Source: Nitrosospira sp. 56-18 (GTDB taxonomy: Bacteria; Pseudomonadota; Gammaproteobacteria; Burkholderiales; Nitrosomonadaceae). From it: DNA of 64,000 bases. The position numbers and the translations under genes were made by a program. How positions within the stretch are numbered: the first letter of the stretch is position 1; each line of letters begins with the position of its first letter. The notes under the pieces were generated by a model. The model did not search any database. It saw nothing but the letters and a program-made list of their open reading frames with translations, and had not been told where the DNA came from. The stretch spans positions 180,765-244,764 of the forward strand of contig MKVR01000050.1 of NCBI GenBank assembly GCA_001899235.1, read 5' to 3'. Shown here piece after piece: positions 44,216 to 55,266 of this stretch.

Positions 44216-45382
44216 ATGCCGATCCCGCTTTCCTATACGCTGCGCAATCTCGCGGCACGCAAATTGACGACGTTGCTTACGTCGGGCGGCATGGCGCTGG
44301 TGGTGTTCGTTTTCGCCACGGTATTAATGCTGGAGGAAGGCCTTCGAAAAACCCTGGTCGAAACCGGGTCCATGGACAATGCGGTTGTCACCCGGCGTTC
44401 CGCTGGCACTGAAGTACAGAGCGTCATCGACCGCGAGCAGGCTGCCATCGTCGAAAACCAGCCGGAAGTAGCAAATGGCATCGACGGTGCACGGCTCGCT
44501 TCAAAGGAAACCATCGTGCTGATTTCGCTGGTCAAACGTGATTCCGATAAAGCATCCAACGTGTTAATCCGGGGCGTGGGGCAAAAAGGCATTGAGCTTC
44601 GGCCTCAGGTCGGTATTGTCGAAGGGCGCATGTTTTCCCCCGGATCGGCAGAAATCATTGCCGGAAAAAGCATTGCGGAACGATATCATGGCGCGAGAGT
44701 TGGCGAGATATTACGTTTCGGGCAACGTGAATGGACCGTGGTAGGCATCATGGATGCGGGGAGAACAGGTTTCGATTCGGAAATCTGGGGCGATGCAGAC
44801 CAACTGATGCAAGCCTTTCGCAGGCCGGTCTATTCTTCGGTGATAGTCAAGCTGAATGACGCGCGGGGATTCTCCGCATTCAAGAACCGCATCGAAGCCG
44901 ATCCGCGCCTTACTCTGGAAGCCAAGCAGGAAAACGTCTTTTATGCCGAACAATCGAAAGTTCTGGCAAATTTCATTCGTTACCTGGGACTGATTCTCTC
45001 CATCATTTTTTCCATAGGTGCGATTATCGGCGCAATGATCACCATGTATGCGTCGGTCGCCCATCGTACTACCGAAATCGGCACCCTTCGAGCCCTGGGA
45101 TTCCGCCGCGCCACCATTCTGCTGACTTTTTTGATAGAAGCGTTGATGCTGGGCGCAGCAGGAGGCGTGGTCGGGCTCATACTGGCTTCATTCATGCAGT
45201 TCTTCACCATCTCAACCATGAATTGGCAATCTTTCTCCGAACTCGCATTCAGCTTCACGCTGAACGCCGCCATCATCGCAAAATCTTTGGCATTCGCCCT
45301 GATAATGGGAGTTGTCGGCGGCGTTCTTCCCGCTGCCCGTGCGGCGCGGCTGGATATCGTCGACTCGCTGCGAGCGGCATAA
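44216..45382 (+). CDS. ABC exporter permease, FtsX/MacB-type (second)
   Basis: 388 aa paralogue of the preceding permease with the same 1+3 helix plan: TTLLTSGGMALVVFVFATVLM near the start, and LGLILSIIFSIGAIIGAMITMY, TFLIEALMLGAAGGVVGLIL and FALIMGVVGGVLPAARAARLDIVDSLRA at the end. Two different permeases probably form a heterodimer. 27 bp after the first permease gene; convergent with the NUDIX gene. Confidence 0.88.
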   Translation: MPIPLSYTLRNLAARKLTTLLTSGGMALVVFVFATVLMLEEGLRKTLVETGSMDNAVVTRRSAGTEVQSVIDREQAAIVENQPEVANGIDGARLASKETIVLISLVKRDSDKASNVLIRGVGQKGIELRPQVGIVEGRMFSPGSAEIIAGKSIAERYHGARVGEILRFGQREWTVVGIMDAGRTGFDSEIWGDADQLMQAFRRPVYSSVIVKLNDARGFSAFKNRIEADPRLTLEAKQENVFYAEQSKVLANFIRYLGLILSIIFSIGAIIGAMITMYASVAHRTTEIGTLRALGFRRATILLTFLIEALMLGAAGGVVGLILASFMQFFTISTMNWQSFSELAFSFTLNAAIIAKSLAFALIMGVVGGVLPAARAARLDIVDSLRAA

Positions 45383-45417
45383 AACGGCAATTCAATCTGC
45401 TCGCGTTCAGCGCTACC

Positions 45418-45957
45418 CTATGTACCCAGCGCGCCTATCGTACCCATATGGAAACGTAGAACTCCTTCCCTCCGCTCCACGAAATAGCGCTTCAAAGGTT
45501 CACGAATCACCCGAAAAGCGAGAGTTTCCCATGGAATTTCCGGCTCGGTGAAAAGTCTTACCTCCAGGCTTTCAATTCCCGGGCTGAAGCCGAGATCCAG
45601 CAACTGTGCGCGAAACAGTACGTGCACCTGGTTGATGTGGGGCAAATTATAAATAGCGAAAAGCGGTCCTATCCGGACAGAAGCGTTGGCCTCTTCCATA
45701 GTTTCCCGCTCGGCGCCCTGAACCAGGGTTTCGGCATTTTCCATGAAACCGGAGGGAACAGTCCATAAGCCCAGGCGTGGCTCGATAGCCCGGCGGCACA
45801 ACAATATCTTGTCTTCCCATTCAGGGATACAGCCGACCACGATCTTCGGATTCTGATAATGGATAACGCCGCACGCCCGGCATATGTAGCGTTGCAACGT
45901 GTCCCCCTCCGGTATGCCTAATTCGACCTGTGCGCCGCAGCTACTGCAATATTTCAT
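45418..45957 (-). CDS. NUDIX hydrolase with N-terminal zinc ribbon
   Basis: 179 aa from ATG 45957 (MKYCSSCGAQVELG). Two CxxC pairs (CSSC, CRAC) form a zinc ribbon; the NUDIX box is GFMENAETLVQGAERETMEEAN. Such proteins hydrolyse nucleoside diphosphate-linked compounds; the ribbon recalls NADH pyrophosphatase-like members, but the substrate is not determined. The track start at 46017 adds 20 residues without a known feature. Confidence 0.88.
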   Translation of the reverse strand: MKYCSSCGAQVELGIPEGDTLQRYICRACGVIHYQNPKIVVGCIPEWEDKILLCRRAIEPRLGLWTVPSGFMENAETLVQGAERETMEEANASVRIGPLFAIYNLPHINQVHVLFRAQLLDLGFSPGIESLEVRLFTEPEIPWETLAFRVIREPLKRYFVERREGVLRFHMGTIGALGT

Positions 45958-46072
45958 TGCGGCGCAACTTGAAAGATGGTGGCTCGAATCCGGCGGAAGG
46001 CAGACTGCTTGTTGCACTTTGCCAACCGATGCAGCGTTACCCTCTCGCGTGGTCGCTTATATTCAAAGGCTT

Positions 46073-47242
46073 TCATTGTCCCTCATGTCCCCTTCTAAAA
46101 GGCGAATTTTCGTTCAATTCATCGAAGTAATGGTCGATCTCATCCGCCTCACGCTTCAGGTAGTGGCCGACCGCCGCAGAGAACTCGGGATGAGCAAGCC
46201 AATGGGCCGACCAGGTATGGACAGGAAGGAAACCCCGGGCAAGTTTGTGCTCTCCCTGGGCGCCGCCTTCGAACAGCTCCATGCGATTCGCCATACAAAA
46301 CTCGATGCCCTGATAGTAGCAGGTCTCGAAATGCAACCCGGGCACAAACTCCGAAGCGCCCCAATAGCGGCCGTATAGCGTGTGGGAATTGCGTAAATTA
46401 AGGGCAGCGGCAACTGGCTTTTTGCCACGCATCGCCAGAATCAGCAGCAGATTTTCCGGCAAGCTCTCGCCGAGCCTCATGAAAAATTCCAGATTGAGGT
46501 ACGGAGTGGAATAGTGATCCCGGTAGGTCTTATTGTAACAGTCGACGAAAAAACGCCAGTGGTCAGATTTTACCTCATGTCCCGATAACCACTGGAACCG
46601 GATGCCTTCGGCATGAATCCTTTTTTGTTCCTGGCGGATCTTCTTGCGTTTGTCGTGACTCATATCCCGCAGGAACATTTCAAAGCTTTCATAGAGACAT
46701 CCCTCGCGATTCCGGTTCTTCCAGTGAAACTGGATGCCGTGCCGCAATTTCATTCCCGCTTTTTCCATCTCCCGTGCTTCCTGCTCCAGCGGAAACAGGC
46801 AGTGGAAAGATGACATGCCCGTCTTCGCATTTTTATCTCTTGCCATCGCCAGCACCGCCGAAATAAGCAGGGCGCGATGCCCCGAGGTTTCAGCAAGCAA
46901 TCTGCGGCCCGATACCGGACTGAAGGGTATCGCGCTCAAGAGCTTGGGGTAGTAAGGGTATCCATGACGCTGATATGCATCGGCCCAGGCCCAGTCGAAA
47001 ACATACTCTCCATGAGAGTGGTTTTTGATATAAAGAGGCAGGGCGGCCGTCAATTTACATCCCTCCCACAAGGTGATGAATTCTGGCGCCCAGCCAGTCT
47101 TTGCCGAGGCACAGCCGGTATCATGCAAGGCCGATAAAAATTCATGACGCAAAAAAGGATCGTCCCCTGCAAGGCGATTCCATGCGGTGATAGAAACCTC
47201 ATCAAGGGAATCGATAATTTTTACTTTCAAATCCGCATCCAT
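46073..47242 (-). CDS. FemAB-like GNAT acyltransferase (PF04339-like)
   Basis: 389 aa from ATG 47242 (MDADLKVKIIDSLDEVSITAWN). Diagnostic segments of the DUF482/FemAB-like family: PFLRHEFLSALHDTGCA, DWAWADAYQRHGYPYYPKLL, SHDKRKKIRQEQKRI, LYGRYWGASEFVPGLHFETC and FEGGAQGEHKLARGFLP. Function unproven; thought to acylate peptidoglycan-like or other substrates. The track start at 47350 adds a stretch that runs into the divergent nadE promoter region. Confidence 0.85.
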   Translation of the reverse strand: MDADLKVKIIDSLDEVSITAWNRLAGDDPFLRHEFLSALHDTGCASAKTGWAPEFITLWEGCKLTAALPLYIKNHSHGEYVFDWAWADAYQRHGYPYYPKLLSAIPFSPVSGRRLLAETSGHRALLISAVLAMARDKNAKTGMSSFHCLFPLEQEAREMEKAGMKLRHGIQFHWKNRNREGCLYESFEMFLRDMSHDKRKKIRQEQKRIHAEGIRFQWLSGHEVKSDHWRFFVDCYNKTYRDHYSTPYLNLEFFMRLGESLPENLLLILAMRGKKPVAAALNLRNSHTLYGRYWGASEFVPGLHFETCYYQGIEFCMANRMELFEGGAQGEHKLARGFLPVHTWSAHWLAHPEFSAAVGHYLKREADEIDHYFDELNENSPFRRGHEGQ

Positions 47243-47459
47243 GAAAGATTTTCCCGCGTGCGCCCTTTCCGCGCAAGACCGCGCGGAAAGAAGCATTCTG
47301 GTATTATTAAAAAGATAAAATGAGGAGATTGGCCCATGGCGAAATCCCATGAGCGTTAGACGAAATCAAGCCGGCCCGGAGATTTTTCCCGGCAATGCTC
47401 GAAGTAATCAGGAGCAGCGAAATTTTGTGGCAGAAAATGCGTAGTTCGATATCCCGCGC

Positions 47460-49629
<2,170 letters not shown>

Positions 49630-49814
49630 GGAAGCGCTGAATAAATCTCCGCTGGCGCGGCGGCGGCTTTGCGGGATGGGATGCGCGAAAGGCGACGACG
49701 CGAATGGTTGACCCCTTTGCTAGGAGCCCGATAAGGTAGACCGCTCGCAAAGCCCCGCCCCATGAGGGTTGCGATAAAATCGGGTGCTCAGCGAGGAATT
49801 ATTCAGCGCTTCCC
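49630..49814. mobile_element. MITE-like element, family 2, copy B
   Basis: About 185 bp, beginning one base after the glnB stop. Ends GGAAGCGCTGAATAAATCTC and (reverse complement of right end) GGAAGCGCTGAATAATTCCT pair as inverted repeats. Its first 60 bp match copy A in reverse orientation; the middle differs. No transposase. Confidence 0.8.
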
Positions 49815-49902
49815 CAGCTTATCCCATACGCTCCTTGTCGTGGACGCTTCCTATCGTGTGCGTCCGTGAGGAACTTCGTTCGTCCCCATCCATCTTATCG
49901 AC

Positions 49903-51414
49903 ATGAAATTTCGCCTTGGCATAGCTGTTTTATCCGTGTTGATCACAAGTGGCGCCCAGGCTGCCGAGCTGCCCGACCTTGGCGATGCATCCCGGACAAC
50001 TATTTCACCTCGCGAGGAACGGGAGCTGGGACTGAGAATCATGTCGGAAATCCGGGCCGACCCGAATTACCTGGATGACGCCGAAGTTGCCGGTTATCTT
50101 ACCAATTTGGGAAACAGGCTGATTCTTGGCTCCCGCGAAGCCCAGCCGGATCAAGAATTCGAGTTCTTCGCGGTGAAGGATGACACCATCAACGCATTCG
50201 CATTGCCCGGCGGCTTCATGGGGTTTAACACCGGGCTCATCATTACAGCCCAAAGCGAATCGGAATTGGCGGGAGTAATGGCGCATGAAATCGCCCATGT
50301 CACGCAGAAACACCTCGCACGCATGATTTCCGGCCAGAAGTACAGCATGTTGACTTCTCTCGCCGGCGCCGCCTTGGCGATACTCGCTTCACGTACCAAT
50401 CCACAAGCGGGACAGGCTGTACTGGTTGCCTCTCAGGCTCGGCAGATCCAGTCCCAGCTTGATTTCACCCGCGAGCACGAAAAGGAAGCCGATCGCATCG
50501 GCTTCAATATACTGGTCAGCGCCGGCCTCGATCCGAACGGGATGTCGGCCTTCTTCGAGCGCCTGCAGCGAGCAGGAAGGTTTCATGAGAATGGTGCGCC
50601 CTCGTACCTGCGTACTCATCCTATCACTTATGAGCGCATCGCAGACATCGAGAGCAGAACCCAGGGCATGTCCTATAAGCAAGTGCCTGATAGTCTCGAT
50701 TTTCAGCTGGTACGGGCGAAGTTGCGTGCTTCGCTGGACAACCCGGGAGACGCCGTGGAACGCTTCGACTCTGTTTTGCGGGACAAGCGCTATACCAACG
50801 AGGCCGTCGAGCGCTACGGGTTGATCAACGCATTGCTGCGGGACAGGAATTACTCGCGTGCCGAAAAGGAACTCGCGCAACTTTATGAAAATTTACAGTC
50901 CGGCTCGTCGAACGACAAAGTGAAAAATCACGATCTTGGCAAAACCATCAGGATCGCGCGCAAGAACGGCCCATCCAGCCCGATGATCGACACGCTGGCT
51001 GCACGCGTCGAACTGGCAACAGGAAAAGTCGGAGAAGCGTTCGAGACATACCGGGCTGCGCTACAGATATATCCGCAACATCGGGCGCTGATCTATGACT
51101 ACGCAGACGCGCTGATCCGTAATGGCGAGCCTGGAACGGCAGTCAAGTTCATCGATCGCCAGCTGCAATATACGCCCAATGATACATGGCTTTTCGGACT
51201 GCAGGCACGAGGATACGAAGCGCTGGGAGATGCGATGTCGCAACATCGCTCCCAAGCTGAGGTTTATACACGGCAGGGCAATTATTCCGCGGCGATAGAG
51301 CAATTGCAGATAGCACTGAAAGCGGGCGATGGAGACTTTTACACGATGTCCAGCATTGAAGCACGGCTCAAGGAATTGCGTGTAATGGATGCCGATAACA
51401 AGAAAGACAAATAA
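49903..51414 (+). CDS. M48 family periplasmic metalloprotease with TPR (BepA-like)
   Basis: 503 aa. Signal peptide (LGIAVLSVLITSGAQAAELP), Peptidase_M48 domain with the zinc motif MAHEIAHVTQKH and third ligand REHEKEADRIG, followed by TPR-type helices (about residues 270-490: LRASLDNPGDAVERFDSVLR; PQHRALIYDYADALIRNG). BepA assists outer-membrane protein assembly (LptD, BamA) and degrades stalled forms. The 213-bp gap after it shows no gene. Confidence 0.92.
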   Translation: MKFRLGIAVLSVLITSGAQAAELPDLGDASRTTISPREERELGLRIMSEIRADPNYLDDAEVAGYLTNLGNRLILGSREAQPDQEFEFFAVKDDTINAFALPGGFMGFNTGLIITAQSESELAGVMAHEIAHVTQKHLARMISGQKYSMLTSLAGAALAILASRTNPQAGQAVLVASQARQIQSQLDFTREHEKEADRIGFNILVSAGLDPNGMSAFFERLQRAGRFHENGAPSYLRTHPITYERIADIESRTQGMSYKQVPDSLDFQLVRAKLRASLDNPGDAVERFDSVLRDKRYTNEAVERYGLINALLRDRNYSRAEKELAQLYENLQSGSSNDKVKNHDLGKTIRIARKNGPSSPMIDTLAARVELATGKVGEAFETYRAALQIYPQHRALIYDYADALIRNGEPGTAVKFIDRQLQYTPNDTWLFGLQARGYEALGDAMSQHRSQAEVYTRQGNYSAAIEQLQIALKAGDGDFYTMSSIEARLKELRVMDADNKKDK

Positions 51415-51627
51415 CAGACAAGAGGAAAGGAATTGAAAGATAGCACCTCTTCTACTACAGATATGCTTTCCAGCGCCCTTGTTTATGAATGAACCTCGCG
51501 AGCGGGTGTTTATCCAGGACAAGCGGCTTCTTTTTACCCGTCGACAGTCCCCATAATCGGAGTCCCGTGCTCAGGTAATATTCTGCGGTCTTTTTTTGCC
51601 TGTTACTTATACTTCTCTTCATTTTTA

Positions 51628-52776
51628 ATGATTCGACCCTTTCGCCGCATCCGGCTATTCATCATTTTGACAACGTTGCTGCTGAGCGGGTGGATTTGGT
51701 ACTGGCAATCCGGATCAGACTCGCAGCAGGGTCGATATAAAACTCAGACGATTGACCGTGGCGACATTCTTCAGAGCATTTCCGCCAATGGCACGCTCAA
51801 TCCTGTAGTCCTGGTGAATGTAGGTACACAGGTGTCCGGCACCGTATACCGCCTTCATGCAGACTTCAACGATAGAGTGAAGGCGGGCGATATGCTGGCG
51901 GAACTTGATCCGGCACTTTTTCAGGCTCAACTGCGGCAATCGGAAGCAAATGTCGCCAATGACCATGTTGCGTTAAAGCTGGCCCAGAGAAGAATGGCGC
52001 GCAACCGCGCGCTGGTGGAGAAAGGCTTCATTTCCGGGGACGCGCTGGATGCGGTCGAACAACAACTGGAGGTTGCGCGCGCCCAGTTGGCCGTGGATAA
52101 CGCGCAACTTGCCCGGGATCGTACCAACCTCAATTACAGCGTTATACGCTCCCCGATTTCGGGCATAGTGATAGCGCGCAACGTGGATGTGGGCCAGACC
52201 GTGGCGGCAAGTTTCCAGACACCCACGCTATTTCAGATCGCCAATGATCTGCGTCAGATGCAGATCGATACCAGTGTCGCGGAAGCCGATATCGGCCAAC
52301 TGCATCTCCACCAGGTGGTGCATTTCACTGTGGATGCGTTCCAGGAACGGGAATTTGCAGGGGTGGTAAAGCAGCTACGGCTTAATCCCACCATTCAGCA
52401 GAATGTCGTTTCGTATAACGTCGTGGTTGCAGTAGCCAACGATGATGAAACCTTGCTGCCCGGCATGACCGCCAATGTACGATTCACGGTGGAGCAAAAA
52501 CAAAACGTATTGCGCGTGCCCAACGCAGCGCTGCGCTACAAACCGGCCGAAACAGACGTCGATCCAACTTCGGCAAGCAAGCCAATCGAAGGCAAGCGCC
52601 TGCTTTATCGACTCGAGGGAAGCCATCGTGTTCCCGTGTATGTCAAGACAGGGATTGCCGATAATAACTTCACCGAAATTGTCGAAGGAGATATCAAGGA
52701 AGGCGATGAATTGATAATTCGTGAAATGGGCGATAAGGACAAGTCCGGCAGCAAATTCAGATTCAGAATGTTTTAA
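51628..52776 (+). CDS. macA: Efflux periplasmic adaptor (MacA-like)
   Basis: 382 aa. N-terminal anchor (FIILTTLLLSGWIWYW), barrel-sandwich halves (VGTQVSGTVYRLHADFNDRVKAGDMLAELD; VIRSPISGIVIARNVDVGQTV), helical hairpin (QAQLRQSEANVANDHVALKL) and C-terminal domain (GMTANVRFTVEQKQNVLRVP). Typical MacA: connects the MacB-type ABC transporter encoded next to a TolC-like channel located elsewhere. Confidence 0.92.
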   Translation: MIRPFRRIRLFIILTTLLLSGWIWYWQSGSDSQQGRYKTQTIDRGDILQSISANGTLNPVVLVNVGTQVSGTVYRLHADFNDRVKAGDMLAELDPALFQAQLRQSEANVANDHVALKLAQRRMARNRALVEKGFISGDALDAVEQQLEVARAQLAVDNAQLARDRTNLNYSVIRSPISGIVIARNVDVGQTVAASFQTPTLFQIANDLRQMQIDTSVAEADIGQLHLHQVVHFTVDAFQEREFAGVVKQLRLNPTIQQNVVSYNVVVAVANDDETLLPGMTANVRFTVEQKQNVLRVPNAALRYKPAETDVDPTSASKPIEGKRLLYRLEGSHRVPVYVKTGIADNNFTEIVEGDIKEGDELIIREMGDKDKSGSKFRFRMF

Positions 52777-52794
52777 CGACTCACGGATTTCTCG

Positions 52795-53535
52795 GTGATG
52801 CTGCTTCAACAGGATAACCCCGGTGCATCCTTGATCAAGGTGGAGAATCTTTCCAAGACTTATAGCCTGGAAACGGGAGTCAAAGGAAATGGATCAGTCA
52901 ACAGCCAGGTTCTGTTCGAAGTCAACCTCACTATTTCACGAGGGGAATTCGTTGCCATCATGGGACATTCCGGGTCGGGGAAATCGACACTGATGAATAT
53001 ACTCGGCTGCCTGGATACGCCGACCCATGGCCAATATTGGCTTGACGGGAGGAATGTCGCGTTCTTGTCCGATGATGAGCTCGCGCTTGTGCGCAACCGC
53101 AAGATCGGCTTCGTATTCCAGGGATTTAATTTGCTCAAGCGAATGACGGCCCTGGATAATGTTGCAGCTCCGCTGCTTTATGCCGGCGTTGGCCGATCGG
53201 AAAGCCGCAAACGCGCATTGCAGTTGCTGAGTCAGACTGGCTTGGGCAACTTCGCGGCATACCAGCCTACCCAGCTGTCCGGAGGACAGCAGCAGCGCGT
53301 TGCCATCAGCCGTGCGCTCATCAATGATCCGCCCCTGATACTCGCCGACGAGCCAACCGGTAATCTCGACACCCAGACCAGCCGTGAAATCATGGCAATC
53401 TTCGAGCAACTCAATCGGGAACGGGGCATCACGGTCGTGATCGTTACCCATGAAGATGATATCGCCGCCTTTACCCGGCGGCTGGTGCGTTTGAAGGATG
53501 GAAGAGTAGTGCACGATGGAAAGGTGTCGGCATGA
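52795..53535 (+). CDS. MacB-type ABC transporter ATP-binding protein
   Basis: 246 aa (GTG 52795; ATG 52798 equally possible). Walker A GHSGSGKST, Q-loop FVFQGFNLLKRMTALDNV, signature [15 protein letters not shown], Walker [21 protein letters not shown]. In E. coli MacB the ATPase and permease are one chain; here they are two genes, overlapping by 4 bp (ATGA). Cytoplasmic partner of 53532-54755. Confidence 0.94.
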   Translation: MMLLQQDNPGASLIKVENLSKTYSLETGVKGNGSVNSQVLFEVNLTISRGEFVAIMGHSGSGKSTLMNILGCLDTPTHGQYWLDGRNVAFLSDDELALVRNRKIGFVFQGFNLLKRMTALDNVAAPLLYAGVGRSESRKRALQLLSQTGLGNFAAYQPTQLSGGQQQRVAISRALINDPPLILADEPTGNLDTQTSREIMAIFEQLNRERGITVVIVTHEDDIAAFTRRLVRLKDGRVVHDGKVSA

Positions 53536-54755
53536 ATCTCTTTGCTATCATAGGAGAGGCGCTACGCGCCTTGCGGCTTAATCGGCTGCGCACCAGCTTG
53601 ACCATGCTGGGCATGATCATAGGCGTGGCTGCCGTGGTACTGATGCTCGCGGTCGGACAGGGAGCGCAGACCATGGTCAACCAGGCTATCGCTTCCATAG
53701 GAAGCAACCTGTTTATCGTCGTGCCCGGTGCCACATCTTCCGGAGCATTGCGTTCAGCTGCCGGCAGCGTGCAGACACTGACCATGGCCGATGCGCAGGC
53801 TATTGCTCACCTGCCCTCGGTCAAGGCTACCGCCCCGCTCGTCACCGGAACCGCACAACTCAACTACGGAGCCAATAACTGGAGCACGTCTGTTACGGGG
53901 GTCACGCCCGACTACTTCAGCGTGCGCGAATGGCCTGCCGAGAGCGGCGCATTGTTCACCGATACGGATTTGCGTTCCGCCTCGCGCATCGTGATGCTGG
54001 GCCAGCTTACCGCGAAGAACCTGTTTGGGGACGAAGATCCCACGGGAAAAACGGTTCGCATCAAGAATAGTCCTTTTGTGGTCGCAGGCGTCCTGGCTCC
54101 CAAGGGGCAGAGCCTGGATGGCCGCGATCAGGACGATTCGGTGTTTATTCCCATCACTACGGGACAGCGTCAGATCTTCGGGAACCAGTTCCCCGGAACA
54201 ATACGATTTCTCATGGTCCAGGGCATCTCAGCGGAGGCCATGGATGAGGCGGAAGTCGAGATCAACCAGCTGCTGCGCCAGCGTCACCGTATAGCCGAGG
54301 GAATGGAAAACGACTTCACGGTGCGCAACATGGCCGCCATTGCCGCAGTGGCTACCGGAGCGGCCAAGGTCATGTCTCTCATGCTTGGCGCCATTGCCTC
54401 GGTATCGCTGCTGGTCGGAGGCATTGGCATCATGAATATCATGCTGGTATCCGTCACCGAACGAACCCGGGAAATCGGCATACGCATGGCTATTGGAGCA
54501 AACCGGCGCGCAATCCTTGCGCAATTCCTGCTGGAAGCCCTGGTAATCTGCATCCTGGGCGGAGTTATCGGAGTCGCGCTCGGAATCGGCGGAGCCTGGG
54601 CGGTCAGTCACGCTACCGACATGATAATTGTGATCACCTTTGGAACGATATTGCTGGCGTTCGCTTTCGCTTCCGCCGTGGGGATTTTCTTCGGGTATTA
54701 CCCGGCCAGGAAAGCTGCTGCGCTTAAACCGGTGGAAGCCTTGAGGTATGAATGA
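53532..54755 (+). CDS. MacB-type ABC transporter permease
   Basis: 407 aa. First helix TSLTMLGMIIGVAAVVLMLAVG, MacB_PCD periplasmic domain (NLFIVVPGATSSGALRSAAGS ... TVRIKNSPFVVAGVLAPKGQ), then three helices (IASVSLLVGGIGIMNIMLVSV; ALVICILGGVIGVALGIGG; LLAFAFASAVGIFFGYYPARKAA) ending LKPVEALRYE. Exports macrolides, lipopeptides or siderophore-like molecules in relatives; substrate unknown here. Confidence 0.94.
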   Translation: MNLFAIIGEALRALRLNRLRTSLTMLGMIIGVAAVVLMLAVGQGAQTMVNQAIASIGSNLFIVVPGATSSGALRSAAGSVQTLTMADAQAIAHLPSVKATAPLVTGTAQLNYGANNWSTSVTGVTPDYFSVREWPAESGALFTDTDLRSASRIVMLGQLTAKNLFGDEDPTGKTVRIKNSPFVVAGVLAPKGQSLDGRDQDDSVFIPITTGQRQIFGNQFPGTIRFLMVQGISAEAMDEAEVEINQLLRQRHRIAEGMENDFTVRNMAAIAAVATGAAKVMSLMLGAIASVSLLVGGIGIMNIMLVSVTERTREIGIRMAIGANRRAILAQFLLEALVICILGGVIGVALGIGGAWAVSHATDMIIVITFGTILLAFAFASAVGIFFGYYPARKAAALKPVEALRYE

Positions 54756-54777
54756 GGCGAGGATCTTAAATAAAAGG

Positions 54778-54814
54778 GGCCGACGTCACACTGGGGAAAG
54801 TGAGAACATCGGCC
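54778..54814 (-). terminator. Rho-independent terminator (minus strand)
   Basis: Stem GGCCGATGT/ACGTCGGCC (one G-T pair) with an inner AGTG/CACT stem, followed on the minus strand by CCTTTTATTT. Placed to end transcripts of the 26-aa gene at 54894-54974. On the plus strand it has no T-run. Confidence 0.6.
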
Positions 54815-54893
54815 TGTCTGGGATGATCAATTCAATTCCTTATTAAAGTCATAGGTTGATCCTTATCAGTAGATCTACTCGGGGTATATGGCC

Positions 54894-54974
54894 TTACTCT
54901 TTCCTGCCATCCTTGGACATGAAGAACCAAGCAACGACAGCACCTATACCTACCACCAAAATTGCCATTTCCAT
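54894..54974 (-). CDS. 26-residue single-helix membrane protein (unannotated small gene)
   Basis: Starts MEMAILVVGIGAVVAWFFMS and ends KDGRKE: one hydrophobic helix and a charged tail expected in the cytoplasm. An AAGGAG ribosome site lies 7 bases before the ATG, the best in this region. The ORF track gives a 67-aa version from a TTG at 55097; the upstream part has no ribosome site and reads like leader sequence. A terminator follows. Not recognised; the form resembles small accessory subunits of membrane complexes. Located 292 bp after glmS on the same strand. Confidence 0.65.
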   Translation of the reverse strand: MEMAILVVGIGAVVAWFFMSKDGRKE

Positions 54975-55266
54975 GATTTTCTCCTTAAAGAAAATGAGAT
55001 GTTCAAGAATCTGACCAGCTTGATGATCATCTACCGCATAGAACGTTTTCACTTCCGGTCTGAAAACCCGGACACCTCCCATTATCAAAGAGTACAATTT
55101 GCGGAAAAATTCATTACCTCCGCAATTGATTAGAGGCGGTCCAAAATGAAAAGTTTCACGCTCAGGTGAAATTTTTTAAAAAAAATGAAACACCGATTTA
55201 TACCGGCGAACTCGCTTTTATAGTCCGGCTAAAACAGCGTTATGCCTTTCGCGAGGCAGGCGCACG
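54975..55266. other. 292-bp leader region between glmS and the small membrane gene
   Basis: Holds the glmS terminator hairpin and, on the minus strand, a 9-codon reading frame (55085-55114, MNFSANCTL) behind a perfect GGAGG, followed by TCCGG/CCGGA arms that could pair. This looks like a leader segment, but no established attenuator or riboswitch is recognised. Confidence 0.4.
55154..55177. terminator. Hairpin terminator after glmS
   Basis: TTTCAC-GCTCAG-GTGAAA with ATTTTTT on the plus side and CTTTTCATTTT on the minus side, about 95 bp beyond the glmS stop. Likely a modest terminator for glmU-glmS. Confidence 0.5.
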
